Shown piece by piece: positions 32,445-44,931 of a stretch of DNA of 64,000 bases. Position 1 is the first letter of the stretch. The number at the start of each line of letters is the position of its first letter. The notes beneath the pieces are model-generated. The model ran no database searches, was not told the origin of the DNA, and saw only the letters and a program-made list of their open reading frames with translations. The translations under genes and the position numbers were made by a program. Origin of the DNA: Cryptomeria japonica (lineage: Eukaryota > Streptophyta > Pinopsida > Cupressales > Cupressaceae); assembly GCF_030272615.1 (NCBI RefSeq), contig NC_081409.1, forward strand, positions 243,721,924-243,785,923. Direction: 5' to 3'.

Positions 32445-33485
32445 TGTAATGTCCCCACTTTGAAATAGAATTTAATAATAAATAATAATAATAAAACTAA
32501 AATATTAAAAATTAAATTATAATATAAAGAATATAGTTAATTAAATGAATGGTTAAAAGACATGGAAGGGAAAGTTGTGACTCCCTCAACAATAAGATAT
32601 AAAAGGGAGAAGAGAACCTCATTTGGGAGGGGGATAACTTGGAAATCAGAAATGCAGATCTGATTTAAATAAGAAGTGCAGGTGTGATTGTGAAAAGTTG
32701 TGTCCCTTTCAAAGGGCATAAATAATGAAGAGTTGTACACTTTCAAAGGGTGTTAATGGTGAAAGGGTGTGTCTCTTGCCAAAGGGCATACATGATGAAG
32801 ATATATGACCTCCTCCTCACATTGAGAGATATAAATAAAAAGGAATCAAAGCATCCAGTAACATCACCATGGATCAGATCAGATCAGAACTATTATTAAG
32901 TTGCAGGTAGTAACATCCTTGTTCTTGGTGGTATGCATGTGATGTGTTTAATACGTATGCTTAATATATGAAGCCCAATAAGTTCTTATGCAGAATTGAT
33001 AGTAATATTAATATGGACTGCAATATGTATGATAGTCATACGTAATTTCATCTATATATTCATTATACATAAGAAATATTTATACTTATAGTCTAAATCA
33101 TGTTATTATTGTCCGTATTTAAGAAGATGGGAATGAGATGTTCCAAAGAGGGGTAGTATAAATCCAAGCAATAGGTTAAGTCCCAAGATAGGGTGGGGAT
33201 CAACAACCCATAAGCCTTGAGGGTATAGACCCAAGATAGGTAAGGGCTTGGATCTGTAAACTTTGAGGGAACCTATTGTAGTTGGTCTCTATGCGCTTTG
33301 GTAACATACGTAAACCCTTCTCCCTTAAAAATGAAGTAGTATCAAGGTCTGATATCTATATTAAGAACTATGAATAATGAAATTAATCATATAATGAGGA
33401 AAATAGATAAGCACTTGATAATAACTAATTGAAGAATATCAATCAATTTTAATATATTGAAATAGATCAGGTAGGGGACATTACA
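32445..33485 (+). repeat. 5' LTR of the SMART-like element
   Basis: 1041 bp. A TATAAATA at 32830-32837 is a candidate TATA box (TATAAAGA at the matching place in the other LTR). Short CAAAGGGCATA-like units repeat upstream of it (32710-32790). Confidence 0.9.
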
Positions 33486-33487
33486 AA

Positions 33488-33499
33488 TGGTATCAAAGC
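33488..33499 (+). other. Primer binding site of the SMART-like element
   Basis: TGGTATCAAAGC two bases after the LTR, matching the initiator-Met site with one substitution. Confidence 0.85.
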
Positions 33500-33750
33500 T
33501 TTGAACCTGCCATCCTGTAGGGTAAAGAGGAATCGATGAATCATTCTAGTCAATAAGAAGGAATCTAACAATACAAGTATTTGCGTGTATGCATATGTCT
33601 ATGTGTATGCTTCATGTTTTTATGTGTATTCTTCATGTTTGGTTCATGCCTGATATGTTTCTGGCATGTTTATTTTGTGTGTGTCCCCAAAGCCATTTCA
33701 TGTTGGAAGTCATTCTGAACACTCCATGATCATTGCTTGAGGACAAGCAA

Positions 33751-33767
33751 TCTTGGGTGGGGTGGAC
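33751..33767 (+). other. Polypurine tract of the SMART-like element
   Basis: A G-rich run (cttgggtggggtggac) directly before the second LTR. Confidence 0.7.
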
Positions 33768-34818
33768 TGTAATGTCCCCACTTTCAAATAGAATTTAATA
33801 ATAAATATAAATAATAAAATTAAAATATTAAAAATTAAATTATAATATAAAGAATATAATTAAACATAATTAAGTTAATGAATGGTTAAAAGACATGGAA
33901 GGAAAATTTGTGACTCCCTCAACAATAAGATATAAAAGGGAGAAGAGAACCTCATTTGGGAGGGGGATAACTTGGAAATCAGAAGTGTAGATCTGAATTA
34001 AATCAAAAGTGCAAGTCTGATTGTGAAAGGTTGTTTCCCTTTCAAAGGGCATAAATAATGAAGAGGTGCACACTTTCAAAGGGTGTTAATGGTGAAAGGG
34101 TGTGTCTCTTGCCAAAGGGCATACATGATGAAGAGATATGACCTCTCCCTCACATTGAGAGATATAAAGAGAAAGGAATCAAAGCATCCAGTAACATCAC
34201 CATGGATCGGATCAGATCAAAACTATTATTAAGTTACAGGCAGTAACATCCTTGTTCTTGATGGTATGCATGGGATGTGTTCAATAAGTATGCTTAATAT
34301 ATGAAGCCCAATAATGTTCTTATGTGGAATTGATAGTAATATTAATATGGACTGCAATATGTATGACAGTCATACATAATTTCATATATATATTCATAAT
34401 ACATAAGAAATATTTATACTTATAGTCTAAATCATGTTTTATCTATCCGTATTTAAGAAGTTGGGAATGAGGTGTTCCAAAGAGGGGCAGTCTAAATCCA
34501 AGCAATAGGTTAAGTCCCAAGATAGGGTGGGGGTCAGCGACCCATAAGCCTTGAGGGTATAGACCCAAGATAGGTAAGGGCTTGGATCTGTAAACTTTGA
34601 GGGAACCTATTGTAGTTGGTCTCTAAGCGCTTTGGTAACATACGTAAACCCTTCTCCCTTAAAAATGAAGTAGTAGCAAGTTCTGATATCTATATTAAGA
34701 ACTATGAATAATGAAATTAATCATCTAATGAGGAAAATAGATAAGCACTTGATAATAACTAATTGAAGATATCAATCAATTTTAATATATTGAAATAGAT
34801 CAGGTAGGGGACATTACA
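33768..34818 (+). repeat. 3' LTR of the SMART-like element
   Basis: 1051 bp partner of 32445-33485, with a small insertion near 33865 and scattered substitutions, only a few percent diverged. Confidence 0.9.
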
Positions 34819-34823
34819 GGTGC

Positions 34824-35040
34824 TTCTCCCCCTCCTTATGCTTGGTTTTGACATGTTTTTCTTTTCACTTGTTTTGTGGTGGAAGTGCCATTATGGCTAG
34901 TCTTTATTTTTTATTTTTCGTAGTTTGCGATTAAATTGATGCTACTGGTTATCTGATTGGCTTTATGCCCTCCAGGCTATTTTATTTGGGGACAACGCCC
35001 TTGTTTTGTTGCTTTTAACATAAAAAGATAACTTTTAAAT
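34824..35040 (+). other. Continuation of the LINE-like fragment
   Basis: Sequence after the SMART insertion resembles the end of plant LINE copies: Pro/Ser codons, then a T-rich 3' untranslated stretch (CCTTGTTTTGTTGCTTTTAACATAAAAAG). There is no poly(A) of clear length. Assignment is tentative. Confidence 0.35.
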
Positions 35041-36499
35041 ACTACTAATAATTTTTACAATATATTATTTTTTAAATTTTTATTGAACTAATTAACAAAA
35101 AAAATTAAAAACTTCACTCAATAATCACAAAATATCCTTTCAAGATCATGTGAAAGCTTATTAAATAATCACATCATTAGAACAACTATAATTCCTAGTA
35201 GGGTCACAAATTCCAACCTTGTTGCAAATACACAATACTTCCCAAAGTATTTCAAAATTGTGATCCTCTCTAAAGTATTAAGTCATTATATTAAATATTT
35301 TTCAACTCAAGTAATGCTACAAAAATAAACAACTCTAGGCATACAATGACATATAAAATTAAGTTAAATACCAATGAATCACCATTAGGCAAATGACACT
35401 TGATAATATAATCTTACCTAACTACCACTAAAAGAGTTTTGAGTCTAAGGTTTACTAATTTAGGTGCGCTTGAAATAAATTTGCAGCTTTCTTCATTAGA
35501 AAGCATCTAAATTAACATATCTAAGTTATGTGTTCAATATCATCAACCAAATAATAAGACTATTCTAAGACTTACTAAACTAATATGCTCTACAATTTCT
35601 TAGAGCTCTTATTATAACATTTTGATTTGACTAGCTTAGTATTGATATCATGTAAACTTCTTATCTCTCAAGTTTCCAATAAAATAGGCATGTTGCCGAT
35701 TAGTATTCAAAGCCATAAATTGCAAGTTCCCTTATGTATTTTAGTGAATTCAATATTTAATACCCTATTAACCAAGTTCCATGGAGTGAATAGACATTTC
35801 CATTGATTCGAGAAGGATTAAGAAATGAAAAATAACCTTTCGTTTCATCAAAATTGGACTTCATTTTTTTTGCAAATTTTTTACCCCATGTACCTACATT
35901 ATATGATTGTACAATTATGCCATGTATGGAAATCCATGCTTGTACAAAATATTTGGAAAAAATATATAAAGGGCCATGATTAAATCACCCTCTATATATT
36001 TTGGATAATTCTTGGTCAATTTGCAAGTGATTTGCACATTTCAGGCTTGGTTTTGACCTTAATTAACCTTTTTTGGATCTTTATGGCCCATTCTTGGTGC
36101 TCACAAGTCCTTTACACTCAATGAACTCATGCTTCTTGGCCTTGGTTTGGGCCCTTTGGTTCATTTTTTGACCTTTATTAACCTCTTTTAGTGCTCTATC
36201 TATTCCTTTTGAGATGCCTTTAGAAAGACCTTTCTCCATTTCGATCAGATTCAACTCTTGGTCTCATTGGCCTCTACTTGCTTCTTCATCCTTTGCACAC
36301 AAGCTTGAATGGTCATCCTTTGTACATTGTTCTAGACTTGATGACCCATTCAACCCCCTCTAAAGGTTTTGACTAAGTCATTTTACTTCTTTGTAGATTC
36401 CATACTTTCTCAAGATATCTCTTGTAAGCCCATTTCTCTAACATGTGGCCCTATCCAATTGCCCATGTGGCCTCTTAGAAGTTCACCATCGACCCTTTA
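35041..36499. other. No gene recognised
   Basis: About 1.46 kb of AT-rich DNA. I see no coding motif, terminal repeat or RNA gene. It may be old transposon sequence beyond recognition. Confidence 0.5.
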
Positions 36500-37287
36500 T
36501 GATGCAGCCACGATAGGAGGGTACTCAAAGAGAACTGTCTGAACCGTGAAACAAGATCAACACAACAGAAACAACAACACAAAATAGAGAGAGTGCCAGA
36601 TCGGGCCTTGATTATATTATGAATTCAAGCACAACTAGCCGACAACATCCAGGCTACAAACAGGCTAACAAGCCTGATTGTAGAACATATAATCTGGAAC
36701 CCAAGAGATGTTCAAAATTTGACCTATATCAATCTAATCATCATCTAATACCTCTAACTACTCATCTAGGATCTAATACATCAATATATAGCATCCAGAA
36801 CACATTCGAGTCGGCCCAAGAAAGAATACAATCCCCAAGGCGGGAAAGTGTAACGTCCAAAAAGGTCGGCCCCAAGCATGAAGAAAATCATCTGAAAAAG
36901 AACTGAAATGAGATGCAGACCAAAAGGAAGATCGACCAAGCATATGGTAACATTGTAAGAGGTTCCAAATGGCTCTACAAGTCAAGGAGGTGCTCCACAA
37001 GGTAAGGAAACACCATCTAGTCGTTAAGGTTCAAACAAGTCTGGAAACTGAGAACTGCTAGACATTTTAGAAGTGAAATCCTGTTGAAAAGAGATCCAAA
37101 CAAGCTGAGATGCAAGATCAAGGTACAAAAACATGTCTAAATGCTAAATCCAGCTCTACACTGAAAATGAACAACTTGGGGGGTCTAGAGTGAAACACAG
37201 AAACTAAAGTGAACAAGAAACAAAACATAAAGCGAATATTTTTGGTTGATGCAAGATCGCCAATGAACCAAGGATGCTCCTACATCA
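36500..37287 (-). repeat. 3' LTR of element G
   Basis: About 788 bp, TGATGC...CATCA on the plus strand (minus strand starts TGATGTAGGAGC). The edges are inferred from inverted termini; no partner LTR lies in the window. A purine-rich run (AAAAGTGAGGGA on the minus strand, near 37320-37335) is nearby but not adjacent, so the inner edge may be a few bases off. Confidence 0.6.
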
Positions 37288-37329
37288 GACATCTGGGGTT
37301 ATTTGAAAAGTGGGTCCCTCACTTTTATG

Positions 37330-38015
37330 GGGCTAGAGGAAACCCAAGATAGTCTACCTTAGCTTGAGATATTCAAGAAGAATCTTCCACTGTTTGTCTT
37401 TCCACTTCACAAGATAATCTTTGTATTGTCTGCTTCGTGTGCTCTTACCAACTCTGTTGTCCAAAATCTACTCAATCTCATCCAGTTTCTTCTCAGGAAA
37501 CTCTTTCTAAATTTGGTCTACTGTTATCACTGAATTCTACCTCATGATATTGATAGAGATATGCTATGTTGAATATAGGTGATATACCCAAGGTATCCGA
37601 TAACTCAACTTCATATGCATTGCCCGAATCAAACTTCTTCAAAATATTACAAGGTCTAAACTTCCTCATCTTCAACTTATTGTATGTACCAAATAGAAAT
37701 ATTCCCTTTCTTAGATACACCATCACCTCATCCCTAACTTCAAATTCCTTATCTGTCCTTTTCTCATCTGCCTTCTCCTTATACTTCCGATTCATATCTT
37801 CCAAATGTTGTTTAACTTGATTATGTAATGACATCATGTGATCTACAAACATCTATGCTTCAACACTTCTCTTATTCTCATGGTTAATGTATCTCTACTC
37901 TAATATACCTTTAGGGTTCATTTCGGTAGCAATATCAAATGGTGTTTTCCCAGTACTTCGGTTCACTAAATTGTTGTATGCAAATTCTGCTTGTGCAAGA
38001 ATCAAATCCCAACCT
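37330..38015 (-). pseudogene. pol: Integrase C-terminus and chromodomain of element G
   Basis: The frame 37493-37852 has the gypsy integrase C-terminal module (EVRDEVMVYLRKGIF, YNKLKMRKFRPCNILKKFDS.NAYEVELSD, FNIAYLYQYHE). Upstream, 37853-38015 holds WDLILAQAEFAYNN-like integrase residues. Downstream on the minus strand (about 37490 to 37390) are residues of a chromodomain (ILDNRV, YKDYLVKWK). The domain is then broken by a frameshift and a stop at the expected tryptophan. Chromodomains steer integration toward marked chromatin in this family (established knowledge). Confidence 0.75.
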
Positions 38016-38020
38016 CCGGA

Positions 38021-39161
38021 TGTTGGAATCAATGAACACTGGGGGGGTGAATCAGTGTTCTATAATTTGCAAACTTATCAAGTTGATTCTTAAACCACCA
38101 GATGCATGAGAAAGTAATCAAGGTGCATAAACATAAAATGAACAACCACACAACCATAACACCAATATTTTTACGTGGAAACCCAGAAAGGGAAAAACCA
38201 CGGTGGGATTGAGCACCCACAATATTATTTATACTATGGCCAGTAGTAAAACGATATTACAAAAGTGGAATGCACTTGCATTCAAACTCACTACCTAGAG
38301 CTCACTGCTTAATTACAAAAGGGATACAACCCGAAGGAAGGATCACTGCCTTACATGCTATTACAAAATGATTACAACAGTAGCTGAACTGAAGTGTAAC
38401 CTCTATATATGCCAAAGTACAGATTCAATTAGGCTCTGTCTGTCTCCTGCAAGTGATTTGTTATTCTACTATGTAACACTGCTCTGTCACATACCGGAAC
38501 AACAAAATATTCACTTAATTTACAAACTCTCTCACCCAAACTTCCTTCACTCACCATCCAAAATAATCAACTGAACCAATCTTATATATCCTCATAATCC
38601 AAAAGAATCATTTACCAAGTCAGCTTCCAAAAATGCATAACACGCAACATGAAACATGTTCCACCAAGTCGGCTCAATCTGATCATAGATCCAAATGCGG
38701 ACCAAACCAAGATGATAAAACAATTCCCATAAGTCAGTCCAATCACCTCAAATGCGAAACTGATCACCAAAATCCTCCCATCAAATCCTTAACACACATT
38801 ACTCCATAATAGCTCTTCCCTAACTTAAATACTGAATACTAGAGCTCTAAACTAGCACACAATTCAACACCGGATATCAAGATCATGAAGTAATTTGTCT
38901 CGAACCTTGACTAAACTTCCTTGATCATCAAAACCTAAAATACATCACCGAAATCAAGATATGCACCATGATCTCATGCTCTATCGATAACTATGTTCCA
39001 CTTTCCAGACTTATGCCTTATGAACAAATTGACTTTCGGTAAACCAATTCTATGTACACCAGCTGTGATCTACAAATTAAGTTTCCATCAATGACAACCC
39101 CTGAACATCTATCATGCACCAATCTCTACCGGGATCACCAGAATAGTGTCTCTTGCCAACA
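38021..39161 (-). repeat. Solo LTR in element G integrase (minus sense)
   Basis: 1141 bp, TGTTGGAATC...GCCAACA, with TGTTGG/CCAACA inverted termini. The flanks are CCGGA (38016-38020) and CCGGG (39162-39166), one mismatch. The G integrase frame matches on both sides (KPG then GWDLIL). Its minus-strand start TGTTGGCAAGAG resembles B/D-type copia LTR starts. There is no internal region, so it is the product of LTR-LTR recombination. Confidence 0.85.
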
Positions 39162-39166
39162 CCGGG

Positions 39167-39955
39167 TTTATCTCCAACCAAACATCTTAACAAATTTCCT
39201 AACTCTTGTTTACTATTTTTATTTGTCCATTTGTCTGAGGGTGAAATGTAGAGAGGAACTTCAATTTGGTCTCCATCTTCTTCCAAAGTGTCGTCCAAAA
39301 GTAACCAACAAACTTAGTATCCCGGACTGATACAATAATTTTAGGTAACCTGTGCAATCTCACAACTTCCTTGAAAAATAGGTCTTCTACATGTGCTACA
39401 TCTATTGTCTTCTTACAGGGTATGAAATGTGCCATCTTTGGGAATCTATCTACTACCACAAATATAGAATCATTCCCTCTCTAGGTGTCAGGCAATCCAA
39501 GTATGAAATCCATTCTTATGTCTTGCCAAGGTCTCTTTGGTACTGTCAAAGGTCTATGCAATCACACGTTCTGACTTCCACCTTTTGCAACTTGACAAAT
39601 GTTGCAACTCTGAACGAATCTCCTTACATCCTTATGAATCTAAGGCCAAAAGTAATTCTCACTTATCAAAGCCACTATCTTGTCAATATAGAAATTCCTT
39701 GCTAATCGTCCACTATGCTTCTCCTTTATCAAACTATCTCTCATAGAGCTCTGGGGTACACACAATTGATTTCCTCTAAACAACATCCCATCTTGAATGA
39801 AGTAATCCAACCATTTGCTCTGATCCATCACAACAGGTTTTGTACAAGATTTCCAAGGTTCAGCAAAATCGAGGTCTTCCTCATATACCCTCTTCAACTC
39901 ATCAAACCCTACTACATCAATTCTCATTTTGGTCAACAAATTTCTTCTCCTACTC
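39167..39955 (-). pseudogene. pol: Integrase zinc and core domains of element G
   Basis: From 39955 downward: LSRRRNLL (RNase H end), a spacer, then the HHCC zinc segment (EKHSGRLARNF, SCNICQVAKG), in which the second histidine position is asparagine. Then the core: MDFILGLPDT carries the first Asp, VRDTKF the second. The third, expected in a GQTEVVN-type motif, is GQIKIVN, so the catalytic glutamate is lysine. Stop codons are also present. The element cannot encode a working integrase. Confidence 0.8.
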
Positions 39956-39960
39956 AAGGT

Positions 39961-41141
39961 TGTTGGCATTTTTTATGATTATGTTGTGATTTCCATTGAT
40001 GGACACACACTTTCTATGAGATCACTTTTTGAATGTTTGAATTATGCTCAACTGGTATTTGTTCCAAACTGGTATTATATTGTAGTCTTTAGACTATCGG
40101 TGTTTTGCAAAAAGTGTTTACCGATCTCAAGCGGCATGAAGACCTCAAGCAGTTCGAGGATCTCAAGCGGAATGGAGCAAAGGAACTAAAAGCGGTAGTT
40201 ATCATTTTCCCAGTCTTCATTTTTTTGTCAACCAGTAATCTATTTAATAATTAAACCGGTATTACTCTGAGTTACCAACCGGTAATCAGTAAAGTTGTAT
40301 AAACCAATAATACTCTGTGATGAGTTACCAACTAGTATATTCTTGTGATGAGTTACCATCCACCGACACTTTGACGGCGATTTTGTGTCGCATTACCAAA
40401 TGTGTCTAGATACACTGAACCTAGGAACTTGCAATGTAATCCTATTGGACCGACATGAAAACAGATTCCTTTTTAAGGACATCATGTCTAGGGTTTTAGT
40501 GTGTGTAGTTGTTAGGGTGTTTTGGTGGTTGATGAGTTCTTGTATGTGTGATCTTAATAGAGAAGATCAAGTCTATGTGCTATAACAGAGTGTGGATTTA
40601 CTGAAGACTAAAGTAATGCTAAAATGCATTAGCAATGAGCTATCATGGATCTAACCAAATAGACTGTGCCATTTGCTAGATCATTCACTTGTTGATTACT
40701 CACATCTTTGATAAGTCAAAAACCCTTAATCGGGTAGGCCCAGAAAAGCCTTTGTAAATCCTCTAACAAGGTGATTCACATCTGTGGATCTAAAATCCTC
40801 TCACAAGGTAGTCTTTAATTAGACTTATCTCCTAACAGAGATTGAGATTCCCAATAGGATCTGTTCTGGTAAAGAACATTGTATGACCTTAACCGATCTG
40901 ACCTTAACCGGCCTGGCTACTATTTTGCAGATAGTTACTTGTGAGTTTCATCTCACCGTGGTTTTTCCCATTTGGGTTTCCACATCAAAATCTCTTGTGT
41001 TAGGTGATTGTGCTTCTGTGGGTGAATGCCTTACTTGTTGTTTGGTTTGCATTTGTCTTAACCGGTTTACTGCTAGACTGTTAAACTGTTTGAGTTCGGT
41101 ATTTTTTGGTATACTAATTCACCCCCTCTTAGTATTCATCA
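39961..41141 (+). repeat. Solo LTR in element G pol (plus sense)
   Basis: 1181 bp, TGTTGGCATT...TTCATCA, flanked by AAGGT (39956-39960) and AAGGC (41142-41146). The G frame reads NKVVHAL then SRRRNLL across it, the usual RNase H to integrase joint. The end CACCCCCTCTTAGTATTCATCA-like tail (within 41120-41141) is typical of this copia LTR group. No internal region remains. Confidence 0.85.
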
Positions 41142-41146
41142 AAGGC

Positions 41147-41801
41147 GTGAACAACTTTGTTTGATTTTCCACTCCTATGTTTCAAAACAAAAGTATAACT
41201 CTACATGAACTCAACCCATCTCATGTGCCTTTGGTTCAACTTACCTTGACTATTAAAATAATGCAATGCTTGATGATCTGTATACAACACAAACTCCTTA
41301 GGCAACAAATAATGTCTCCACTTCTTCAATGCTTGAATTATGGCATAGAACTCCTAATCATACACTGAATATCTTCTCCTTGCATCATTCAACTTTTCAC
41401 CAAAGTAGGCTACTGGTCCCCTTCCCAACTTAATACTACTCCAATGGCATTCCCACTTGTATCACAATCTACTTGATATACTTTGCTAAAATCTTATAGG
41501 GCTAACACAAGCTGCTCTATCACTTTTTGCCTCAACAACTCAAAACTTTTGTTTGCTCCAGATGTCCATCTAAAATCCTTTCGGTCTCCTCTCATTGTAT
41601 CAGTCACAGGGATACAAAATGAACTGAAATTCCTAATGAACTTTTAGTAGAAGCTAGCCAATCCATGAAATGATCTTACCTCTCCAGTGCTCTCCGGTGT
41701 AAGCCATTCAACAATTGCTTTTACTTTCTCTGGGTCCATATTCAATCCATCCATAGATATCACAAATCCCAAATATACGAGTTCTCCCTTCATGAAAATA
41801 T
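41147..41801 (-). pseudogene. pol: RT C-terminus and RNase H of element G
   Basis: On the minus strand from 41801: GELVYLGFVIS..GL, DPEKVKAIVEW, then EVRSFHGLASFY (RT thumb), then DFRWT and RNase H with VDCDTSG.AIGVVLS and YYVYDKEFYAI-like residues, [20 protein letters not shown]. Several stops are present. It ends at the solo LTR at 41146. Element D inserted at 41797-41801 separates this from the rest of RT. Confidence 0.8.
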
Positions 41802-42908
41802 TGTTGGCAATATGGAGGAATTCATTATGTGTTGCATTGATGTTTTGTCATTGATGTCAACACTAGCTTTTATGGCTGGTTACCGACAGACAGGTTTTGG
41901 TTACTGGTAGAAGATCTTGTGTTACCGGTAAGGGTTTGAGGTTTAACCGACAGAGCTTTCACTAAGAATCTTTGATAGAATGCATAAGTGGTGTTGGTGC
42001 GGCTTCTAGATGGAATTCAGGATACAGAAGGTGATCCTTGATCGTGCCTCAACTGATTGGAGACATCGCTTTGGCATGGTGGACCCAGTTTAGGTTCTGA
42101 TACCTATCTAGGTTATGGACCGGTATCATGTTAACGTGTTCTCTACACGTTACTGGGATGTTTTATGGATTGGTAATTATTGTTTTGGTTTTAAGCCGAC
42201 ATGGCATATCATTCTAATATGGATGTATGTAATGATCTTATTGTAATATCTTTTAGGTGGCCGACCTAATTGGTTTAGGCCTAAGGGTTTGTATAAATTG
42301 ATGTAATATCTCATTGTAGATCATGGTATGGGAATGGAATATATTCATGATTATGAAATGAAATATCATATGCAAAGGAGATTTGGTTGATCATAGGTGA
42401 TCAAATTGGGTTTAAGTAAGAGGTCAAAGGCCTTTGGTATCGAGCTTAACTAAGACTGTAATCAGGCATGGTAGATGCTATCTCTGGCAATTCATTCTTT
42501 TGGATTGTTGTCCAATTATCTTGAGGTGGTTATAACCTCTTTGTAGTCAGTGAAACTCCTTTGTAATGATCAGTACAATCTAGGTAGTGTGTCTTCCTGT
42601 ATGTGCAAGCCCCTTATTGTATCACATACTTTCTACATAAGTATCATTTGACTGTGGGTAGGCTTCCCACCGTGGTTTTTCCCTTTACCGGGTTTTCCAT
42701 GTACAAATCATGGTGTTATGTGGTATGGTTTCATTGTGTTAATTCTTTGTTTTATTCTTAAGTTTTATTGCTTACCGGTATCTATTTTTTCTATTCTGGT
42801 ATTCAATGTTTATGTGCTCCGGTTAAAGGTTTTAAAGTGGTTTGATTAATCTAATTTGTTGACAACTGATTCACCCCCCCTCTCAGTTGTCCACTGGTTA
42901 TCCTAACA
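41802..42908 (+). repeat. 5' LTR of element D
   Basis: 1107 bp, TGTTGGCAATATGGAGG...CCTAACA. Clearly related to the B LTRs, including the block around GGCTTCCCACCGTGGTTTTT and the C-rich run before the end, but diverged and shorter. Confidence 0.88.
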
Positions 42909-42922
42909 GTTGGTATTAGTGC
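42909..42922 (+). other. Primer binding site of element D
   Basis: GTTGGTATTAGTGC, a decayed version of the TTGGTATCAAAGC site in element B. Confidence 0.7.
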
Positions 42923-42966
42923 TTTGGTCCTCTTTTTTAGAAGCTTAACCACTTGAGGTAGATCCT

Positions 42967-43505
42967 ATGGCAGCTAATACTTCAAATCCACTGGCAACTA
43001 TTTTCAGAAGAGAAATCCCTAAGCTTGATGGAACAAATTATGGGATATGGAAAATACTAATGGAGACTCATCTTATATGTCTTGGCAAGGATATTTGGGA
43101 GATCATTGAGAAAGGATATACACCTTATGATCCGACATCTGGCAATCCTGCTCCTGCAGACCTGGACAAGAATATTAAAAATGATTAGAGAGCTAGAGAA
43201 GCCCTCTTGTATGCACTTACTGATAAATCATCTACAAAGGTTCCGTGGGATAAATTGCAAACTCTGAATGAAGGTGATCCTACTATCAAAATTGCTAAAC
43301 TTGATGGTTACCGGGTAAGGTATGAGAACTTGAAGATGGAAGATAATGAAAGAACTGCTACATTTATGGAAAGAGTAAATGAGATTGTCATGTGAATTCA
43401 ATGTTGTGGAGGATCTCTGTGTGAAGATGAAATAGTTTCCAAAGTCTTAAGAGCCCTTCCACCAGCTTACAAGATGAAGGCAACTACAATTAATGAATTG
43501 AGAAC
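42967..43505 (+). pseudogene. gag: Gag N-terminal half of element D
   Basis: Starts at the ATG at 42967 and parallels B gag (KLDGTNYGIWK, TLNEGDPTIKIAKLDGYR, ALPPAYK-like). In-frame stops are at 43186-43188 (TAG) and 43393-43395 (TGA). It ends at the AGAAC duplication where element E begins. UBN2/DUF4219-type copia capsid. Confidence 0.88.
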
Positions 43506-44931
43506 TGTATGCGAGAAAAGTGGTGTGATGAAATGAATATTATGAATTCAAGACTAGTCCACACACCAATGGGACTCTTAGTGCAAGTTATGGAGCTATA
43601 TGGAATAGCTCAACTTTCCAAGGGATGTTCCATTGCTCTCTATCTCACAAGACCCCTTAAGCCAATGCCTTTTCTCTCAGATCACTAAGCAAAGTGACTT
43701 AGGGATGATAATCATGAGAATGAGGGATGTTTGATCAATCTAACATGAATGCAATCCTAATGTGCATGATATTAAAAAAAGATGAACTAAACTAGCATGT
43801 ATATGATGATAAGATGAAAGGATTAGTAAAATAACTATCCTAACATGATACACTAGCTTAATATGATTATTATGATAAAGAGAAATACTTCTAAAATGCT
43901 TATTAGATTATTTCTATTCAAAGAGGGATTAAAATGCTTGATAAAAATGAGTATATTTTAGATGCATAAAACTTGGATCCCTAAATGATAGAAGAATGAC
44001 TCTATTTATAGGGAAAAGAGGGAAATGAAGGGTCAAGATTGGATGATCCTATCAAGGGTTAGGATTGAAAGTTATCAATCCATGTTTGCAATTCTCACTA
44101 ATGAAATGGTGACAATTGTCAACATAAGACTGCTTGAGAGGAGATGCAAGAAGCATTAAATGCTTGAGAAGACCTTATGGTTACCTTAGGAGGTAAGGGT
44201 TAAGGTTAGGTTAAGATTATCCATTGGATAAATCTTTTATCCAAATGATAAATTCTCGTGCAAGGGTTAAAGGGATAACCATGGTCAAAGCAATAAATGC
44301 TTGATGAGACCCCTGGGTTAGATGAAGGTTGAGTTAGGCAAAAATTCTCTAACCATGCAACAAGGGTTAGTTAACCATTAATGGTTTGGAAGACTTTCAA
44401 GGGTAACTTGATGAAGACATAAAGCCTTTAATGGTTATTGAAGACTTTAAGGGTTTGAGAAGTGACTTCCCTTTACTTGGGGATGTGACAATATTTAGTA
44501 GATGGGTTAGGCTAATTTAGAAGGGATTAGAATAATTTAGAAGGGGTTTTAGAGAAGCAAGTGGGAGATGTAGGAGAATGCAAGTGGATGGAGGGTAGTT
44601 TTAAATAAAATAAATTGCTTTATTTCAACAAAAATATATGCAAGTGGGGAGATTTAAATAAATTAGATTTATTTATTTGAAGTGAACAATTTAATTAAAT
44701 GCAAATTTAATTAAAAGGAGTAGGAAGGGGATTTAATTAAATAAAGTGATTTATTCAATTAAATGATATGAAAGGCCTAGGTGAATTTAATTAAATAGAT
44801 TGAATAACTTATTTAATCAAATAGATGAATGTGAATGATTTAATTAAATTAGACTTAATTAAATAGAGGAATGAGAATAAAATGAACATTAAAATTTCAC
44901 TTAGGAAAGTGGTCATTTTTATACGTCTACA
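43506..44931 (-). repeat. Left LTR of element E (3' LTR in element sense)
   Basis: 1426 bp, partner of 62015-63440, with no net length difference and a few percent substitutions by eye. Its right part is very AT-rich with repeated TTTAATTAAAT strings. A minus-strand TATAAATA lies at 44003-44010 (TATAAATG in the other LTR). Confidence 0.95.

Larger units (their letters stand above)
32445..34818 (+). mobile_element. SMART/TRIM-like LTR element with no coding capacity
   Basis: LTRs 32445-33485 (1041 bp) and 33768-34818 (1051 bp) begin TGTAATGTCCCC and end GGGGACATTACA, so the termini are 12-bp perfect inverted repeats. The interior is only 282 bp and holds a PBS and a polypurine tract but no frame. 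The flanks are GGTGT (32440-32444) and GGTGC (34819-34823), one mismatch. The LTRs are larger than in classic TRIMs, but the layout (LTR, PBS, PPT, LTR) is the same. Replication would need enzymes from another element. Confidence 0.92.
36500..41801 (-). mobile_element. Ty3/gypsy chromovirus-type element G (partial)
   Basis: A minus-strand gypsy element of which the 3' LTR (36500-37287), chromodomain, integrase, RNase H and the end of RT are visible. The order RT, RNase H, integrase, chromodomain marks a chromovirus. It is interrupted by two solo LTRs (38021-39161 and 39961-41141) and cut by element D at 41802; the rest of G would lie beyond the window. In all three cases the reading frame is consistent across the insert. 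Confidence 0.85.
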
